Shown one piece after another: positions 38,416-48,719 of a DNA stretch of 64,000 bases (within the stretch, counting starts at the first letter, position 1; each line of letters starts with the position of its first letter). The position numbers were made by a program, and so were the translations under genes. The stretch lies in assembly GCA_014237395.1 (NCBI GenBank), contig JABZFP010000013.1, positions 1 through 64,000 on the forward strand, given 5' to 3'. Origin of the DNA: Desulfobacteraceae bacterium (GTDB lineage Bacteria > Desulfobacterota > Desulfobacteria > Desulfobacterales > UBA5852). The notes beneath the pieces are model-generated. The model did no database searches. It was not told where the DNA came from and saw nothing but the letters and a program-made list of their open reading frames with translations.

Positions 38416-40191
38416 TCAACGACTTTCCGGGGGTTCGCCTTTTTCGTTCCAGCCGCGGGCGTGATAATATTCGGTCAGCATTACCTGCATCTGCTCTTCG
38501 GTGATCACTTTGCCGGTTTCGGGCAGCGCCTCTTTGTGAAAGCGCGACGGCAGCTGGTCGTCCTGCATGGTCAGACCTTCGCGCAGGTTGAAACGGCGGG
38601 CGTCGTCGCTGACCGTGGCCGCAATCCGGCGCATGCCGGCCGCGTCCAGATCCAATCCGGTGGTACCCCGCAATATCTCGGCAAGCTGGTCCCACTGGTA
38701 GAGATCGCGGTAAAAACGGCAGAGCACAAAGGTGTCGAAGAGCGTCAGGCGGTCCTCCCACTCGGCAAATACCGCCGCTTTGCCCGGGATGACGTCCTTG
38801 TCCACGATCCCGGCCAGTTCGGGCTTGTAAAAGGTGGCCCGCAAGTGACAGGCCCCGCGGTCCGACGACCCGTAGGCCAGCCCCATGCCCTTCAGGACAC
38901 GCGGGTCGTAGCCGGCCGGCTCGAGGCCTTTGACGTGGATGGCCTGGTCGGCCATGCCCCATTCCTCGGCGGCAAAACGGATGCCGCGGGCCAGGGTGTC
39001 GCCGATGCCGCGCCGGGCAGCCATGTCTTCCACCAGACGCGCCACGGCCTCGGGCTGGCCGTAGTCGATGGGGTAGTCGATGCGCCCCTGGCGGACCGCT
39101 TCGATGGTCAGGCCGGCCAGGTTCCCGGCCGTGATGGTGTCGATCCCCAGACGGTCGCAGAGATCGTTCAGGTGCATGATCTCTTCGATGCTGTCCAGCT
39201 CGCACAGGCCGCCGAACGCATAAATCGTTTCGTATTCGGGCCCTTCAATGGTCAGCCCCTTGTGCCGGCCGGTTTTCACCGTGGACAGCCGGCCGCAGGC
39301 CATGAAGCATTTCAGGCAGGCGTTGGATTTGACATCGCAGCGTTCATGGAGGGCCCCGGCGTTGATCTTGTCGGCGCCTTCGAATTTGCCCTTCTGCCAG
39401 TAGCGCGTGGGGAACCCCCCGGCGTTGTTCATGATATCCACCAGCATGGGCGTTCCCTTGGACTTGTAGGCCTGCACCCCGGCGTCGTCCTTGCCGGTGG
39501 CGGCCAGCGAACGGGCAAAATTTTTCAGTAAAAGCGGATCGGCAAAGGTCTTTTTGCGCCGTCCCCAGAAGGCGATGGCCTTGATATTTTTCGACCCCAT
39601 CACGGCCCCGGTCCCTGTCCGGCCGGCGCTGCGCCAGTAGTCGTTTTCCACCACGGCGAAGGTGACCTGCTTCTCTCCGGCCGGGCCGATCACCATCACG
39701 CCGCAGTTGCCGGCCTCGGGCCGGTTGGCCTTGACCCAGGCTTTGACCTCATCTTCGGTGCGATAAGTGTCCTTGCCCCAGAGATCATCGGCCGGATGAA
39801 AGTACACGGCCTCCTCGCAGACCTCCAGCCAGACCGGACGGTCCGCGGCACCATGGATGACCACGGCGTCGAACCCGGTGGCGGTCATGCGCTCGGCCGC
39901 CTTGCCGCCGGAGTAGGATTCCGAGAAGAAGCCGGTCTGGGGTGACTTGGTGAAAATGCCGTGACGGCAGGAGCCCCACACCGGGCTGCCGGACACCGGG
40001 CCCGTGGCGAAAATCAAATGGTTGTCGGGGCTCAGGGGATCCACTCCGGGCGGGTTGTGCCGCAGCAGCAGGTGGGCCGCAAGCCCCTTGCCGCCCATCC
40101 GGGTTTGGAGGATGTCGTCCGGAATCATCTGCAGTTCATAGGATTCCTGGGAGACATTGACTCTGAGCACCATGTTGTAAAAGCCGTGCAT
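38416..40191 (-). CDS. Aldehyde:ferredoxin oxidoreductase (tungsten-type)
   Basis: 591 residues. N-terminal domain binds the bis-pterin cofactor (GGKGLAAHLLL, GPVSGSPVWGSCRHG, GFFSESYSGG). The [4Fe-4S] ligands are NACLKCFMACG (CxxCxxxC) plus a late Cys in TFVLCRF. Oxidises aldehydes to carboxylates, reducing ferredoxin. AGGAGTAA precedes the ATG. It is 32 bases after the iron alcohol dehydrogenase gene, so aldehyde made by that enzyme is a likely substrate. Family members differ in substrate range and metal (W or Mo), not decidable here. Confidence 0.92.
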   Translation of the reverse strand: MHGFYNMVLRVNVSQESYELQMIPDDILQTRMGGKGLAAHLLLRHNPPGVDPLSPDNHLIFATGPVSGSPVWGSCRHGIFTKSPQTGFFSESYSGGKAAERMTATGFDAVVIHGAADRPVWLEVCEEAVYFHPADDLWGKDTYRTEDEVKAWVKANRPEAGNCGVMVIGPAGEKQVTFAVVENDYWRSAGRTGTGAVMGSKNIKAIAFWGRRKKTFADPLLLKNFARSLAATGKDDAGVQAYKSKGTPMLVDIMNNAGGFPTRYWQKGKFEGADKINAGALHERCDVKSNACLKCFMACGRLSTVKTGRHKGLTIEGPEYETIYAFGGLCELDSIEEIMHLNDLCDRLGIDTITAGNLAGLTIEAVRQGRIDYPIDYGQPEAVARLVEDMAARRGIGDTLARGIRFAAEEWGMADQAIHVKGLEPAGYDPRVLKGMGLAYGSSDRGACHLRATFYKPELAGIVDKDVIPGKAAVFAEWEDRLTLFDTFVLCRFYRDLYQWDQLAEILRGTTGLDLDAAGMRRIAATVSDDARRFNLREGLTMQDDQLPSRFHKEALPETGKVITEEQMQVMLTEYYHARGWNEKGEPPESR

Positions 40192-40223
40192 GGGGTTACT
40201 CCTGTCGTGAGAGGGTCATCTGC

Positions 40224-41381
40224 TTAAAGCATTTGCCGATAGATGGCTTCGGCATCGGCCTGGGTCATCTCGCGGGGATTGTTGGCCAGCAAACGCGTCA
40301 CCTTCATGACGCCGGCCGCCAGATTCGGGATATCCGCATCCTTGACCCCGAAATCGCTGAGGTGCGCCGGTATCTGCAAATCCCGGGAAAGGATGCGCAG
40401 GGCCTCCACGGCTGCCAGCGCTTTTTCCCGTGTGGTTTTTCCCACCGTGACTTCACCGAACAGGTCGGCCAGTTCGGCAAACTTCTTCAGGTCGCCCAGC
40501 ATGTTGAATTCCATGACCGGCGTCAGCATGATGCTGTTGGCCACCCCGTGGGGAATGTGGTACTCGGCCCCGATCGGATAGGCAAACGCGTGCACCGCCG
40601 TAACGCCGGCGTTGGCAAAGGCCATGCCGGCCAGCAGGCTGCCTTCCAGCATGTGACGGCGGGCGGTGATGTCCGACCCGTTGGCAAATGCCGTGCGGAT
40701 GCTGCCCATAATCAGCCGGATGGCCTCGCGGGCCAGCATATCCGTCATAAAATAAGCGTTCTTGGATGTAAAGGCCTCCACGGCATGGATCAGGGCATCC
40801 ATGCCGGTGGCCGCCGTCACATGGGGCGGCAGGCCCAGCGTCAACTCGGCGTCGAGCAGGGCCACCGAGGGCATCAGGTAGGGGCTGACCACGCCCTTTT
40901 TCAGTTTTTCTTCGAGATCGGAAAGGATGACGATGGGCGTCACTTCACTGCCCGTTCCAGCCGTTGTCGGCACGATGATGGTTTTCAGGCCCGGCCGGGG
41001 GATCAGGTCGATCCCGAAATACTGGCCCAACTCCCCGTCGTTGGTGGCCAGCACCGACGCGATCTTGGCAATGTCGATGGCCGATCCCCCCCCGATGCCG
41101 ATAATCAGGTCGGACTTTTCCTGCCGAATCAGATCGGTCGCCAGGGCCGCAATCTCGAGACGGGGATCCGGTTCGACCTGATCGAAGCGATGAAAAGCGA
41201 CGCCCCCTTCGCGCAATAATGTTTCGAGCCGATCCACGATGCCGGCCGCAACGAGACCGGGATCGGTGACGATCATGATGCGGGTGCCGCCCAGGCGTTC
41301 GACTTCGGAAGCAATCTGGGACAGGCAGCCGGCCCCCTGGACAATGCGGGGTGCGGTTTGAAAGATTCGGGTCGGGTTCAT
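40224..41381 (-). CDS. Iron-containing alcohol dehydrogenase
   Basis: 385 residues from the ATG at 41381 with GGAGG 5 bases upstream. IGIGGGSAIDIAKIASVLATN binds NAD, and ATGMDALIHAVEAFTSKN plus VHAFAYPIGAEYHIPHGVANSIML carry the metal-binding His residues of the group III (Fe-ADH) family. It interconverts an alcohol and aldehyde. It lies between livF (33 bases away) and AOR, in the sigma-54 operon. Confidence 0.93.
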   Translation of the reverse strand: MNPTRIFQTAPRIVQGAGCLSQIASEVERLGGTRIMIVTDPGLVAAGIVDRLETLLREGGVAFHRFDQVEPDPRLEIAALATDLIRQEKSDLIIGIGGGSAIDIAKIASVLATNDGELGQYFGIDLIPRPGLKTIIVPTTAGTGSEVTPIVILSDLEEKLKKGVVSPYLMPSVALLDAELTLGLPPHVTAATGMDALIHAVEAFTSKNAYFMTDMLAREAIRLIMGSIRTAFANGSDITARRHMLEGSLLAGMAFANAGVTAVHAFAYPIGAEYHIPHGVANSIMLTPVMEFNMLGDLKKFAELADLFGEVTVGKTTREKALAAVEALRILSRDLQIPAHLSDFGVKDADIPNLAAGVMKVTRLLANNPREMTQADAEAIYRQML

Positions 41382-41414
41382 CCATACCTCCATTGCGAAG
41401 ATTTCATGCGGGGT

Positions 41415-42119
<705 letters not shown>

Positions 42120-42121
42120 TG

Positions 42122-42871
42122 CTATGCCTCCCCCAGATAAGCGGTAACGACTTCCTTGTTGTTCCGGATTTCATCCGGGGTGCCCTCGGCCAGAAGTGCT
42201 CCCAGTTGCAGCACCCGCACCTTTTCAGCAATACCGAAGACCATATCCATGTCATGTTCGATGAAAACCAGGGTCAGGTCGTAGGCTTTCCACAACTTTT
42301 TGATCAGTTCGCGGGTGCGCTGCCGTTCCTCGGGGGACATGCCGGCGGTGGGTTCGTCCAGCAGGAGCAGCTGGGGTTCAAGCACCAGCGCAATGCCGAT
42401 GTCCAGCAGCTTCTGATCCCCGTGCGCCAATTCAAAGGCCAGCCGATCCGCCTGTTTTTCCAGGCCGAGGTCTTCGAGGATGCTGTAGGCACGGTCCGTG
42501 GCCTGGCGAAAAGCCTGGACCGGCCGCCAGAAGCGCCGGGTTTGATCCAACTTGGACAGGCAGGCCACCTTGACGTTGTCCAGCACGGTTTCATCGGGAA
42601 ACAACGATGCGATCTGGAAAGCACGGCCGATGCCCTGGGCCACGATTTTCTGTGGCGACTGTCCCACCACATCCCGCCCTTTCAGCAGAATGCGGCCGCT
42701 ATTGGGCTGGAGATGGCCGGTAATCTGGTTGAACAGGGTGGTTTTGCCGGCCCCATTGGGTCCGATGATGGCGGAAATTTCTCCCGACATGACCGAGAAG
42801 CTGACATTCTGGGTGACGTGGAGACCACCGAACGATTTATGGACGGATTCGAGTTCAAGGATGGCTTTCAT
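42122..42871 (-). CDS. livG: Branched-chain-type ABC transporter ATPase LivG
   Basis: 249 residues. Walker A GPNGAGKTTLFNQITG, an AHGDQKLLDIGIAL segment in place of the usual LSGGQQ signature, as in LivG, and Walker B LLLLDEPTAGMSPEE. First nucleotide-binding subunit. Overlaps livM by 4 bases. Confidence 0.92.
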   Translation of the reverse strand: MKAILELESVHKSFGGLHVTQNVSFSVMSGEISAIIGPNGAGKTTLFNQITGHLQPNSGRILLKGRDVVGQSPQKIVAQGIGRAFQIASLFPDETVLDNVKVACLSKLDQTRRFWRPVQAFRQATDRAYSILEDLGLEKQADRLAFELAHGDQKLLDIGIALVLEPQLLLLDEPTAGMSPEERQRTRELIKKLWKAYDLTLVFIEHDMDMVFGIAEKVRVLQLGALLAEGTPDEIRNNKEVVTAYLGEA

Positions 42872-43836
42872 TCCGACCTCCGTGCCTTCAGCTGCATCAT
42901 CCGGAGTTTAAGGTGGTGCAACTCGCCCACCAGGCCTTTGGGGAAAAGGATTACCATGCCCATGATCAAACTCCCGATGATAAGGGACCAGTATTCCGTC
43001 CAGGCGCCGACGATATCTTCGATGATGATAATGGCGACCGCCCCCACAAAGGGTCCGAAAAACTGGTTCAGCCCGCCCAGAACCGACATCAGAATGACTT
43101 CCCCTGAAGTGGTCCAGAAGAACATGTCCGTGTGAATCGAGTTGTCGATGCCGGCCATCAGGCTGCCGGCCAGACCGGCAAACAGCGACGACACGATGTA
43201 GACCCGCAACTGGTTGCGCCGGACCCGGCGGCCCAAAAAGCGCACCCGTTCCGGGTTCTGCCGCACACAGCGCAGCATCAGGCCGAACGGACTGTAGGCC
43301 ATGCGCTTGAGAATCCACATCGACAGCATGACCAGCACCAGAAGGAAGTAATAATAGGCGATCGGATTTTGCAGAAACCCGGGCGCCGTAATGCCCTGGA
43401 TGCCGTCGTCGCCGCCGGTGAAATCATACCATTTAAAGGTGATCTGCCAGGCCAACTGGCCGAAGGCCAGGGTCAACATGGTGAAATAGACCCCCCCCAC
43501 CCGGATCACCAGCAGGCCGAGAAGAAAGGATGTGGCCGCCACCGCCAGCATGCCGATACCGATGGCCGGCAGGTACCAGGCGCTGCCGAGGTATTCCACC
43601 ATCAGCCCGACAAAGTAGGCGCCCAGTCCGTAGTAGAGGGCCTGGCCGAAAGACAGCATGCCCGTCACCCCCCAGAGCATGTTGAAGGCCACGGCAAACA
43701 GCCCCCATACAAGTACGTGGCTCGCCAGGTTGAGCTGGTAGCTGGAAGACATCAGCACCGGCACCAGGGCAAACCCCAGTATCATGAGCGTCCAGAGAAC
43801 AGCGGCAGAGTACTTGGGACCGGGTTTCATGGTCAT
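42868..43836 (-). CDS. livM: Branched-chain-type ABC transporter permease LivM
   Basis: 322 residues, about nine membrane helices. VAFNMLWGVTGMLSFGQALYYGLGAYFVGL is the LivM pattern, with VRVGGVYFTMLTLAFGQLAW following. Overlaps both livH and livG by 4 bases. Confidence 0.92.
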   Translation of the reverse strand: MTMKPGPKYSAAVLWTLMILGFALVPVLMSSSYQLNLASHVLVWGLFAVAFNMLWGVTGMLSFGQALYYGLGAYFVGLMVEYLGSAWYLPAIGIGMLAVAATSFLLGLLVIRVGGVYFTMLTLAFGQLAWQITFKWYDFTGGDDGIQGITAPGFLQNPIAYYYFLLVLVMLSMWILKRMAYSPFGLMLRCVRQNPERVRFLGRRVRRNQLRVYIVSSLFAGLAGSLMAGIDNSIHTDMFFWTTSGEVILMSVLGGLNQFFGPFVGAVAIIIIEDIVGAWTEYWSLIIGSLIMGMVILFPKGLVGELHHLKLRMMQLKARRSE

Positions 43837-44720
43837 ACCTTCCTCACCTGTCGCGGGGAAAAAAGCCCTTCGGGTTTAAAAATCAGTACAATGACCATCA
43901 CCAGAAAGCTGAACAGGCTGGCCCATTTCGGCACGAAGGCCACCGCAAACGCATTGACCTCGCCCACCAGAATGGCCCCCAGCCAGGCCCCCCAGAAATT
44001 GCCCATGCCGCCCAGAACGACGACAATGAGGGAATCGATGATGACTTCGATACCGGCACCCGGGGTCACGGTTCGCAACGGGGCGGCCAGCGCGCCGGCC
44101 ATGCCGCCCAGGGCCGTGGCAATACCGAACACCAGCGTCATGGTCAGGGGCACGTTGACGCCCAGCGTATCCACCATTTCGCGGTCCACCGCCGCCGCGC
44201 GAGCAATTTTGCCGGGCCGGGTGCGTGTCAGAATCCACCAGGAAGCCACCACGACGACAACGCCGATGGCGATGATCAGCAGATTGTAGGAGGGCAAATA
44301 GATATCCCCGAACGTCACGGCGCCGCTGAAGCCCTTGGGCCGCGGCAGGGATTTGTATTCGGTTCCCCAAATCAGTTTGACCAGGTCGTCGATAATCAGG
44401 ATCAAGCAATAGGTCAGCAGGATTTGAAAACCGCCCTCATTGACCCGGCCGTAGATCCGTCGCAGGAACAGGGATTCAGCCAGCATGCCCACCAGACCGG
44501 CCCCCAGACCGGCCAGCACGAGGGCGATCCAGAAGTTGAGCTCCCAGATGGCGACCAGCTGATAGCCGAAATAAGCGCCCACCATGTAGAAGGATCCGTG
44601 GGCAAAATTAAACACGTTGCCGACCCCGAAAATCAAGGTCAAACCACTGGCCACCAGAAAAAGCAGCGTGGCCATTGTCATGCCGCTGATCGCCTGGGTG
44701 ATGAAAAAGGAGAAATCCAT
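43833..44720 (-). CDS. livH: Branched-chain-type ABC transporter permease LivH
   Basis: 295 residues from the ATG at 44720 with a GGAG site; an upstream TTG/ATG would add eight unlikely residues. VASGLTLIFGVGNVFNFAHGSFYMVGAYFGY is the LivH pattern, with a VNEGGFQILLTYCLILIIDD segment. Forms the channel with LivM. Confidence 0.92.
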   Translation of the reverse strand: MDFSFFITQAISGMTMATLLFLVASGLTLIFGVGNVFNFAHGSFYMVGAYFGYQLVAIWELNFWIALVLAGLGAGLVGMLAESLFLRRIYGRVNEGGFQILLTYCLILIIDDLVKLIWGTEYKSLPRPKGFSGAVTFGDIYLPSYNLLIIAIGVVVVVASWWILTRTRPGKIARAAAVDREMVDTLGVNVPLTMTLVFGIATALGGMAGALAAPLRTVTPGAGIEVIIDSLIVVVLGGMGNFWGAWLGAILVGEVNAFAVAFVPKWASLFSFLVMVIVLIFKPEGLFSPRQVRKV

Positions 44721-44783
44721 TGATCGGGCTCCGCGGAAAGGCATTGGACAGGAGGGGCCGGGCCCCTCCTGTGTTCGGGGCGA

Positions 44784-46040
44784 TTACTTCTTGCGTTTCA
44801 TTTCGATGTATTCAGCCGGCGGGTCCAGATCTTCGGCTTTATAGATTTTCCAGTTGCCCAGCATTTTCTTGGCCGGCGGAAAATCCTCGTTGGGCATGGT
44901 GGTGCCGATGGCCATGACCTGGGTGATCTGGTGGGTTTCAGGACGGATGTAGGAGGTGAATCCCTCGGGGTCTTCCGGAAGCTTGATTTTCAGTCCTTCC
45001 AGCGCCTTGACCAGGGCTTCGGTATCGTCCGGGTTGCCGACGACTTCCACGGCGTGGGCAATGGCGTAAATACCCGCATAGGCCCCCTCGGCGGCGTAGG
45101 TCGGGAACCGACCGGTGCGTTTTTTGAACTCCTGAACGAAATTCCGGTTGAGCTCCGTATCCGGCCAGTTGTTGTAGTGCCGCGCTCCCAGCACCAGACC
45201 GTCCGGCAACTCAGCCCCCATGGCGCTCATGAGCTCGTAGTTGCCGCCGGCATCCGGGTGGAAATAGAGTGCTTTCTCGAAAAGGCCATAGGCTTGGGCC
45301 TGTTTGATGAAGGCCACGGTGTCCCCGCCCCAGAAGCCGGAGATGAGGACGTCCGGTTTGTCTTTCAGGATGGACGTGATGTAGGAGGTGTAGTCCGGTG
45401 CGTAAATTTTGGGCCAATATTCGCCGACCACTTCGTATTCCACGCCAAAACGGTCGAGATTGTAGCGGATTTCATCCCACTGGCTGTGGCCGTAAGCATA
45501 GTCCGGGCCGATGAAGGCGATCTTTTTCCACGGCTTGGTCTCGGCCAGTTCCTTGAGATAAAGTGCCCCGGCCGTCATGGACTGGAAGGTGTTGTTGGAC
45601 ACGCGGAAGTAGTAGGGCTGAAAATTGTCCACGGTCAACCGGGTGGAAGCATGATCGGTCCCGATAAAAATGGTCTTGTACTGCTGAGAAATTTCGGTGA
45701 CGGCCAGGCCGACCCCCGAGCTCACGACGCCGAAGAGAAAATCGACTTCGTCTTCGGTAATGTAGCGTTTGGCGACACGCACCGCATAGGCCGGCTTGAC
45801 CTTGCTGTCGGTAAAGGTGGCGTCGATTTTATACCCGGCCACCCCGCCCTTGCCGTTGATCTCGTCGATGGCCATTTCGGCGGCGGCAACGGAATCCTTG
45901 CCATATAGCCCGGCGCGACCGGTCATGGGATACATGGCACCGATCTTGATCGTCTTGTCTTCGGCGTTTACGCAGAAGGGAACCACGATAAATGCCAGAA
46001 TGGCGATCACGAGACACATCAACAACCGTTTGTTTCGCAT
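44784..46040 (-). CDS. ABC transporter substrate-binding protein (HAAT/LivJ type)
   Basis: 418 residues from ATG 46040, preceded by AGGAGAGG. Signal peptide residues 1-25 (LLMCLVIAILAFIVVPFCVNA). The type I periplasmic fold begins IKIGAMYPMTGRAGLYGKDSVAAAEMAIDEING. Homologues bind branched-chain amino acids, amides, aromatic acids or other small molecules, so the ligand is undetermined. First gene of the import operon, 86 bases downstream of a sigma-54 promoter. Confidence 0.92.
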   Translation of the reverse strand: MRNKRLLMCLVIAILAFIVVPFCVNAEDKTIKIGAMYPMTGRAGLYGKDSVAAAEMAIDEINGKGGVAGYKIDATFTDSKVKPAYAVRVAKRYITEDEVDFLFGVVSSGVGLAVTEISQQYKTIFIGTDHASTRLTVDNFQPYYFRVSNNTFQSMTAGALYLKELAETKPWKKIAFIGPDYAYGHSQWDEIRYNLDRFGVEYEVVGEYWPKIYAPDYTSYITSILKDKPDVLISGFWGGDTVAFIKQAQAYGLFEKALYFHPDAGGNYELMSAMGAELPDGLVLGARHYNNWPDTELNRNFVQEFKKRTGRFPTYAAEGAYAGIYAIAHAVEVVGNPDDTEALVKALEGLKIKLPEDPEGFTSYIRPETHQITQVMAIGTTMPNEDFPPAKKMLGNWKIYKAEDLDPPAEYIEMKRKK

Positions 46041-46136
46041 TGTCCTCTCCTCTTTTTTGCGGTTGGTCTGGGAATTCCGGGAGCGGTTCTCCCCTTTCAG
46101 GTGGTCAGCGTCACAACCTATTGGATATCCGGGTTT

Positions 46137-46152
46137 TGCAATCGTTGTGCCA
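46137..46152 (-). promoter_or_regulatory. Sigma-54 (-24/-12) promoter of the transporter operon
   Basis: Minus strand reads TGGCACAACGATTGCA: GG and GC are exactly 10 bases apart and match the TGGCAC-N5-TTGCA consensus. Start predicted near 46126. Confidence 0.85.
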
Positions 46153-46217
46153 CGGATCAGAATGCGGCTTAACCCATTGATAACAAGCGCAAACCTATTC
46201 ATACAAAATAAATGACG

Positions 46218-46257
46218 TTCACAAAATTGATTGCAATATTGCAATAAATTTTGTGAA
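46218..46257. promoter_or_regulatory. 40-bp near-perfect palindrome, putative activator site
   Basis: Centred at 46237/46238. Core TTGCAATATTGCAA is perfect and outer arms TTCACAAAATT / AATTTTGTGAA are perfect; only one base pair in 20 does not match. It lies about 70-100 bases upstream of the -24 box, the usual spacing for enhancer-binding proteins. Confidence 0.7.
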
Positions 46258-46310
46258 TTTTGATCCTATAATATGATTATTATCTAATTTTAATGGATAG
46301 ATAAATCGAT

Positions 46311-46348
46311 ATATTGCAAAATTGCATTTTATTGCGATTTTGCAATAT
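46311..46348. promoter_or_regulatory. 16-bp-arm inverted repeat at the end of the activator gene
   Basis: Arms at 46311-46326 and 46333-46348 pair with one mismatch; a stop codon of the activator gene lies in the 6-base loop. The arms contain the same TTGCAA/ATATTGC motif as the palindrome at 46218. No T run follows, so it is not a good terminator. Confidence 0.6.
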
Positions 46349-48161
46349 TGGATGAAATGGCGTAGCGACTCATTTTGCGCCATAACGTGGTCGGGTGAAC
46401 ACGGAGGCGATCGGCGGCCTCCGCCAAGGAGCGGGTCTGTTCCAGAGCCTGGCGGATCATTTGGGCCTCCAGTGCCGCGATGGATTCCTTGAGGGTCAGT
46501 CCCTCGGTGTCCAAATTCTGAGGTTGGCAGGCCGGACCCGTGATCTCCGCAGGCAGATCCTCCAGCGTCAGCAAATCGCCGTCGCTGAGCAGGATCATTC
46601 GTTCCATGATGTGGATCAGTTCACGCACATTGCCCGGATAGGCATAGCGGTTGAGGGCATCCATCACCTTGGGTTCCAGCCGTTTGCGGGTGGCGTGTTC
46701 ACGATTGAAGGTTTCCAGGACATTGAGGGCCAGGGCCGGGATATCCTCCGATCGTTCCCGCAGAGGCGGAATGGCGATCGGAATCACATTGAGCCGATAG
46801 AAGAGATCCTGCCGGAATTCCCCCCGCCGCATCATCGCCGCAAGGTCGCGGTTGGTGGCGGCCAGGATACGGACATCCACCTTCTGGGGCTGATTGCTCC
46901 CGACCCGCGTAAACGTCTTCTCCTCGATGATTTCCAGCAGCTTGACCTGCAGTTCCGGCGGAATCTCCGCGATTTCATCGAGAAAAACCGTGCCGGTATG
47001 GCCCGCCTCGATAAGCCCGGCCTTGCCGGCGGTCACCGCCCCGGTAAAAGCGCCTTTTTCGTAGCCGAACAACTCGCTTTCCATCAGGGAACTGGGAATG
47101 GTGCCGCAGTTGATTTTGACAAAGGGGCGATCCTTGCGTCGGCCGATCTGGTGAATAAGGCGGGCCAGCATACTTTTGCCGACACCGGACTCCCCGAGCA
47201 AGAGGATCGACGTGTCGGCATCGGCCACCTTGGTGGCCTGCCGGACGACCTGCATCATGCGCTGGCTTTTGATGACCATGTCCTGCAGCACGTGCTCGAC
47301 GCCGTCATTTTCCTTCAGCGTCTGGAAATAGCGGGAGGTGATGCGCTCGCTGGTTTCCAGTTTGCGGCGCAGCTCGTTCAGCTCCGTGATATCCCGCACA
47401 TTGGTGACCACAAAGGTAATGTCGCCGCCATCGTCATAAATGGGGGTGCCCGTCACCATGACCTGCTTGTCCCCCTTGATCTGCTGCAGAAGGGTGACCG
47501 GTTCCTTCTTCTCGAGCACTTCCAGCGTGACGGAGTGGTCGAAAATCCGCTCGCGCACGAGGTCGTTCATGTTCCGGCCGATCAACTGTTCGCGGCGCAG
47601 CCCCGTTATGCGTTCGTAGGAATGGTTGACCCGGATGGTGTTGGCATTTCCGTCGGCCACGTAGAGCCCGTCATAGGAGGATTCGATGATTGCCTCCAGT
47701 TCGTGGTTCAACCGTTGGAATGTCTGCAGTTCGCTCGTGATGGTTTCGTATTCGGAAATGTCCTGGAAGACCGATATCAGGCCCTGAACCTGGCCATCCA
47801 CGACGACCGGTGTTCGGTTGGCGATAATGGTCGTATCGCCCAGGCTTAACTTCAGGCCGATTTGCGGCTCACCGCTCTGGATGATGCGCCGCATGGAGGG
47901 CCAGACACCCGGTCGGATATCGGAAATATGGTGCCCCACAAACGAGGTGTGACCTTCACCGAAAATACGGCGCGCGGCCTGGTTGTAGAGGGCAATCACG
48001 CCGTCACAGTCAATCACGATAATGCCGTTGTAGGAGGCATCCAGAACTGCCGCCCAGAATGGCGGCAGGGGCGGAATGGTGCAGGCTTTTTTATCGGGCA
48101 TCGCTTGAATCCCAGCATCGTCACTGCCTGGCCGGGTCATGCCCCTGGCGGCCGTGACCAT
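46329..48161 (-). CDS. PAS-PAS sigma-54-dependent transcriptional activator
   Basis: 610 residues. Two PAS domains at about 35-140 (AVLDASYNGIIVIDCDGVI) and 155-265 (AIIESSYDGLYVADGNANTI). The AAA+ domain starts near 300 with Walker A GESGVGKS, the sigma-54-contacting GAFTGA motif, and Walker B GTVFLDEI. Fis-type helix-turn-helix at the C-terminus (SLAEAADRLRVHPTTLWRKM). No receiver domain, so a ligand or redox signal read by the PAS domains is expected. The start is uncertain: 48161 is given, 48101 is possible. It precedes the transporter operon and probably controls it. Confidence 0.93.
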   Translation of the reverse strand: MVTAARGMTRPGSDDAGIQAMPDKKACTIPPLPPFWAAVLDASYNGIIVIDCDGVIALYNQAARRIFGEGHTSFVGHHISDIRPGVWPSMRRIIQSGEPQIGLKLSLGDTTIIANRTPVVVDGQVQGLISVFQDISEYETITSELQTFQRLNHELEAIIESSYDGLYVADGNANTIRVNHSYERITGLRREQLIGRNMNDLVRERIFDHSVTLEVLEKKEPVTLLQQIKGDKQVMVTGTPIYDDGGDITFVVTNVRDITELNELRRKLETSERITSRYFQTLKENDGVEHVLQDMVIKSQRMMQVVRQATKVADADTSILLLGESGVGKSMLARLIHQIGRRKDRPFVKINCGTIPSSLMESELFGYEKGAFTGAVTAGKAGLIEAGHTGTVFLDEIAEIPPELQVKLLEIIEEKTFTRVGSNQPQKVDVRILAATNRDLAAMMRRGEFRQDLFYRLNVIPIAIPPLRERSEDIPALALNVLETFNREHATRKRLEPKVMDALNRYAYPGNVRELIHIMERMILLSDGDLLTLEDLPAEITGPACQPQNLDTEGLTLKESIAALEAQMIRQALEQTRSLAEAADRLRVHPTTLWRKMSRYAISSNIAKSQ

Positions 48162-48719
48162 TTGTTTAGATGGTTCAGGCCGTTAAACAGTGCACAGTTT
48201 GGGATTCAAATCAATCTTTTAAATCTTCGCATCGGCAAAAGCTCGGCGACCGTTGAGTGCGCGCCCCGCCCTCAAGGCCGTGAAGACACGGCCTTCCATG
48301 GCGGCCAGGGGCCAGGAAATTTGCCTGGCGGGATAAGAAACCAGGGGTCGACGATGATTCGCGGCCCCAGGTTTGAAGGCTAAATTTGAATGCCGAAAGA
48401 ATACGTATATCAGGCGTCAAAGGAATGTAAATGGGATATTACTCATATCACTATTATACATTCTTGCCGGTCTGACAAGCCTGTAAATCACAATGGGTTG
48501 CCGACCCACCAGACACGCCAACGGCTTACCGAAAGCGAAAAAGCGATCCGTCGTTTCATCATGGATGAGGGCGTACCTGCGGACCTCCTTTGGCTCTCAA
48601 GGTATGCGGCGAACGTTTCGGAAACGGTTGGTTGACAGCGATGGGATGGATCTTCGGCAGGCCACCGCATCGCGGCCACATTCGGTCTAACGGCAAGACC
48701 GCCCTCTTCCGGTCATGCC
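48162..48719. other. 558-base spacer upstream of the activator gene
   Basis: No gene with a ribosome site or family pattern on either strand, and no strong hairpin. The longest frames (48390-48635 plus; 48488-48679 minus) overlap each other and look like chance. Confidence 0.5.

Noticed and set aside
38229..38504. 91-codon plus-strand frame overlapping the end of the AOR gene
   Set aside because: No ribosome site or family pattern, and antisense to a well-supported gene.
48390..48635. 81-codon plus-strand frame upstream of the sigma-54 activator
   Set aside because: No family pattern, no ribosome site, overlaps another equally poor frame on the other strand.
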